Source: Caulobacter endophyticus (GTDB lineage: Bacteria; Pseudomonadota; Alphaproteobacteria; Caulobacterales; Caulobacteraceae). From it: DNA of 64,000 nt. The notes beneath the pieces were generated by a model, which was given only the letters and a program-made list of their open reading frames with translations, did not search any database and was not told where the DNA came from. A program made the translations under genes and the position numbers. The stretch is taken from positions 62,001-126,000 of the forward strand of contig NZ_JARQWV010000014.1 in the NCBI RefSeq assembly GCF_029543245.1, in the 5' to 3' direction. This document shows positions 61,390-64,000 of the stretch, piece after piece (within the stretch, counting starts at the first letter, position 1; each line of letters starts with the position of its first letter).

Positions 61390-62247
61390 ATGACCGCCGC
61401 CGACACGATCTTCGAAAGCCGCCGCCACGCCATGACCGGCCTGGCCTATCGGATGCTCGGCTCGCGGGCCGAGGCCGAGGACGTGGTGCAGGACGCCTGG
61501 CTGCGCTGGCGCGAGGTCGATGCGGCCGGCGTCGACAATCCGGGCGCCTTTCTTAACCGCGTGGTCTCGCGCCTGTGCCTGGACCGGCTGAAATCGGCCC
61601 GCGCCCGCCGCGAGCTCTATGTCGGCGAATGGCTGCCCGAGCCGGTGGTCGATGTCGACGAGACCTTCGGCCTGGGCGAGAACCTGACCGTGGCCTTCCT
61701 GCTGGCCCTGGAACGCCTGACCCCGCTCGAACGCGCGGCCTTCCTGCTGCACGACGTGTTCGACACGCCCTTTTCCGAGATCGCCGCCACCCTGGACCGC
61801 TCCGAGGCCGCCGTGCGCCAGCTGGCCGCCCGGGCCCGAGACCACGTCAAGGCCGGCAAGCCGCGCTACAAGCCCAGCGCCGACGAGGAGCGCCGCCTGA
61901 CGCAGGCCTTCATCGCCGCGGCGATGAGCGGGGACGCAGCTAGCCTGCGCGGACTTCTCGCCGAGGACGTCGTCATGCACGCCGACGGCGGCGGCAAGGC
62001 CTCGGCCACGATGAACCCGGTCTTCGGCCTGGAAAACGCCGTGCGCCTGCTCGAAGGCATCGCCCGCAAGTGGCCCCACCCCGGCGACACCAGCGTGCGC
62101 CTGGCGCGCATCAACGGCCAGCCCGGCGTGGTGCTGTCGAACCGCGGCGTGGTGTTCCAGACCTGGGGCCTGGACATCGTCGATGGCCGCATCGCCGCCG
62201 TCTACACCATGCGCAATCCCGACAAGCTGGCGCGGATCCAAGCCTGA
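61390..62247 (+). CDS. ECF41-type RNA polymerase sigma factor with SnoaL-like tail
   Basis: 285 aa from the ATG at 61390. Sigma region 2 (about 8-75) with GLAYRMLGSRAEAEDVVQDAWLRW-like pattern (AEDVVQDAWLRW seen), and region 4 (about 105-160) with LTPLERAAFLLHDVFDTPFS. The ECF41 hallmark is the C-terminal SnoaL-like domain (about 175-285) with VVMHADGGGKASA, and the WLPEP block in the linker near residue 80. The C-terminus controls activity in known members. The usual partner gene for ECF41 (carboxymuconolactone decarboxylase, oxidoreductase or epimerase) is not beside it here. Confidence 0.92.
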   Translation: MTAADTIFESRRHAMTGLAYRMLGSRAEAEDVVQDAWLRWREVDAAGVDNPGAFLNRVVSRLCLDRLKSARARRELYVGEWLPEPVVDVDETFGLGENLTVAFLLALERLTPLERAAFLLHDVFDTPFSEIAATLDRSEAAVRQLAARARDHVKAGKPRYKPSADEERRLTQAFIAAAMSGDAASLRGLLAEDVVMHADGGGKASATMNPVFGLENAVRLLEGIARKWPHPGDTSVRLARINGQPGVVLSNRGVVFQTWGLDIVDGRIAAVYTMRNPDKLARIQA

Positions 62248-62374
62248 AACCGCGCCGAGGCGCACCCACGTCAAAATCGGTCACACATGAGAACAAAATG
62301 CGAACTTAGCGATTGCGGCGACAGCGCTGAAACCGCACTATCGCAGGGCATTTCAGCACTCAGGAATTTTCAGA

Positions 62375-63877
62375 ATGCCCATTGTCAATACGACCCAGGT
62401 TTTCACCACCAACACCACCCTCGCCCGCGACCAGGTCTGGACCTTCGAGACCGGCGGTTACTTCGAAGTCGACGGCTGTACTCTGCGCATCGAAGGTTCG
62501 GTGATCGCGGGCTATCGCACGATCTTCATTCTCAAGAACGGCGGCAAGATCACCGGCCTTCGCCGGGTGTGCCCCGAGTGGTGGGGCGCCGGCTCGGGCG
62601 CGGCCAACAACGCCCCCTTCATCCAGGCCGCCATCAACTGCATGGAGGATGCTATCGACACCTCCAGCGGTCCGCTGGAACTGGTTCTGACCGGCCCCTA
62701 TCCGGTGACGGAAGGCGTCAGCCTCACCCCCACCAGCCTCAACAACCTGCACGTCACCGGCGGCGGCGGCGGCATCGTCTCGCGGCTGATCGCCAGGGGC
62801 TCGAGCTGGCCGGCCACCCAGGCGGTCGTCACCATCAACGGGCGCAATGACGTCTCCAAGACCTCGGACTTCGAACTGCGCGGCTTCGCGATCGTCAACG
62901 AAGGCTCGACCGCCAAGATCGGGCTGCAGGTCGGCGTGGAAACCGACGGGTACGATGTCCAGGGCCAGCGCCTGAGCCTGGTCGAGGACGTGGTCATCCA
63001 CGGCTTCCCGGTCGGGGTGCTGCTGCAGCGCACCCGCCTGGTGAAGTTCCACCGCCTGGGCGTGTGGCTCGAGAACCAGCCCAACGGCGTGGCCGTCCGG
63101 GTGCGCGTGCCCGCCGCGACCATCAGCCGGGCCGAGGTCGGCGACAGCGAGTTCGAGAACTGCGAGTTCGCGGGCCCCGCCTACAACGCCGCCAACAGCG
63201 CCTATGGCGTGGAGACCGTTATCGAGGCCTCGGCGCTCGGCGGCATCCAGGCCCTGCGCTTCGACAAGTGCATCTTCCACAAGTTCAACGACGCCTTCCA
63301 TCTTGTCGACGGCGTGTCGAGCACCACCCAGAACGGCTACCGCTCCAACATCACCGACATCTGGATCACCAACTGCCAGATGGACGGCCCGTGCGGCCGC
63401 GGCGTCCTGCTGAAGTCGAACGGCTCGTCGGCGAACCCGTGCTGGATCTCCAACGTCCACATCTTCGGCTGCTACTTCCAGGGCAGCGCGCTGGAGTTCG
63501 TGAAGATGGAGTCGCCCAACGCCGACGATCAGATCCACCTCGTGAAGGGCGTGTTCGTCAGCAACAACTGGAGCAACGGCGGGTCGAAGATCTTCCTCGA
63601 CGCCTACAAGGCCGCCGGCCTGACGGTGACCGACAACCAGATCTCCGACCTGACCTGGACCAGCGGCCCGGCCATCGAGTTCCACACCGTGCAGAACGTC
63701 GTGTGCACCGGCAACCTGATGCGCCGCCAGAGCGGCGAGACCGTCCAGCACATGATCCGGGTCGACCAGCCCAGCGACTGGTACGTCATCGCCAACAACA
63801 ACAGCGGCGGCTGCGCCACGGCCGGGGCGGTCAACGCCGCGACCGGGACCAACCGGGTCGTGCAACTGAACGTCTAG
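62375..63877 (+). CDS. Right-handed beta-helix protein, phage tail-spike-like
   Basis: 500 aa. The start has the tail-spike head pattern: ITGLRRVCPEWWGAGSG and AANNAPFIQAAINCM resemble the WWGA.GDG..D.T.AIQ.A entry to pectate-lyase-like beta-helices. The rest repeats short strands with Asn, Gly and Val (SDFELRGFAIVNEG, VEDVVIHGFPVGVLLQ). No signal peptide is seen, and there are no other phage genes nearby. Possibly a glycan-binding or depolymerising spike-like protein. AGGAA precedes the ATG. GC and codon use look normal for the window. Confidence 0.72.
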   Translation: MPIVNTTQVFTTNTTLARDQVWTFETGGYFEVDGCTLRIEGSVIAGYRTIFILKNGGKITGLRRVCPEWWGAGSGAANNAPFIQAAINCMEDAIDTSSGPLELVLTGPYPVTEGVSLTPTSLNNLHVTGGGGGIVSRLIARGSSWPATQAVVTINGRNDVSKTSDFELRGFAIVNEGSTAKIGLQVGVETDGYDVQGQRLSLVEDVVIHGFPVGVLLQRTRLVKFHRLGVWLENQPNGVAVRVRVPAATISRAEVGDSEFENCEFAGPAYNAANSAYGVETVIEASALGGIQALRFDKCIFHKFNDAFHLVDGVSSTTQNGYRSNITDIWITNCQMDGPCGRGVLLKSNGSSANPCWISNVHIFGCYFQGSALEFVKMESPNADDQIHLVKGVFVSNNWSNGGSKIFLDAYKAAGLTVTDNQISDLTWTSGPAIEFHTVQNVVCTGNLMRRQSGETVQHMIRVDQPSDWYVIANNNSGGCATAGAVNAATGTNRVVQLNV

Positions 63878-63891
63878 GCCAAGCCTGGACG

Positions 63892-63926
63892 GGCGGAGGC
63901 CGACCGCGCGCGGACAGGCCTCCGCC
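63892..63926 (+). terminator. Hairpin after the beta-helix gene
   Basis: GGCGGAGGCC / GGCCTCCGCC, a perfect 10-bp stem with a 15-nt loop, 15 nt after the stop codon. No T-tract follows; still the most likely place where the transcript ends. No gene is seen from here to base 64000. Confidence 0.55.
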
Positions 63927-64000
63927 GACGCCCCGGACTGTCCGGGGGCCGCCTCAATTACCGGGGCGACGAAACCCTATTCTTAAGCATGACGATTACG

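Noticed and set aside
62360..63865. A 501-codon minus-strand open frame opposite the beta-helix gene
   Set aside because: Antisense shadow; composition is Gly/Val/Asp/His-rich without domains, while the plus-strand frame has a coherent fold pattern.

Overview
The window is high-GC chromosomal DNA of an alphaproteobacterium, most probably a Caulobacter or close Caulobacteraceae relative. The support is the divJ - rpmE - ABC exporter neighbourhood, a bactofilin, Tad pilus pseudopilins, UrcA, DUF3035, DUF6456 and PilZ proteins, frequent GTG/TTG starts, and several families of GC-rich intergenic palindromes. This assignment comes from family recognition only; no database was searched.

Layout. 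1-8.9 kb is regulation and surface: the end of a hybrid histidine kinase with degenerate ATP-binding boxes, a luxR/luxI quorum-sensing pair with a candidate lux box, two paralogous XRE regulators, a PilZ protein, a tadE/tadG operon and a Phd-like/PAS fusion. 9-20 kb holds tRNA-Met, a glycosyltransferase, a PQQ-type sugar dehydrogenase lipoprotein, an LhgO-like flavoenzyme, a ParE/ParD pair, an APC permease, a frameshifted TonB-C-like gene, and a fused indolepyruvate oxidoreductase divergent from an Lrp regulator. 20-30 kb holds a bactofilin, lipoproteins, ileS-lspA, a YebC protein, ohr, a YmdB-like phosphoesterase and 5-formyl-THF cyclo-ligase.

30-35 kb has zapA, a probable 6S RNA between zapA and the cyclo-ligase gene, an unannotated 59-aa antitoxin-like ORF, and gap-pgk-fba. 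35-46 kb has an orphan NrsF-like membrane protein with a C10 tract, membrane proteins, a GT9-GT4 pair, a second RHH/ParE module, two identical tRNA-Gly genes, a DUF885 peptidase-like protein and a YceI protein with a possible RBS-sequestering hairpin. 46-50 kb contains a stand-alone DnaA-domain-IV protein coupled to a DUF6456 gene behind a 16-bp palindrome, stress-type proteins, trhO, a 53-aa membrane protein and sufE.

50-64 kb has a soluble histidine kinase divergent from divJ, a divergent AraC/SDR pair, rpmE, an MsbA-like exporter, a GDPD, suhB, urcA, an ECF41-type sigma factor with a near-consensus ECF41 promoter in front of it, and a tail-spike-like beta-helix protein.

The clearest leads are the luxRI module with its palindrome, the Phd-PAS fusion, the DnaA-IV/DUF6456 pair with its palindrome, the ECF41 autoregulatory promoter, the orphan antitoxin beside the 6S RNA, and the C10 tract in the NrsF-like gene. 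No CRISPR array, insertion sequence, complete prophage or rRNA operon was seen.
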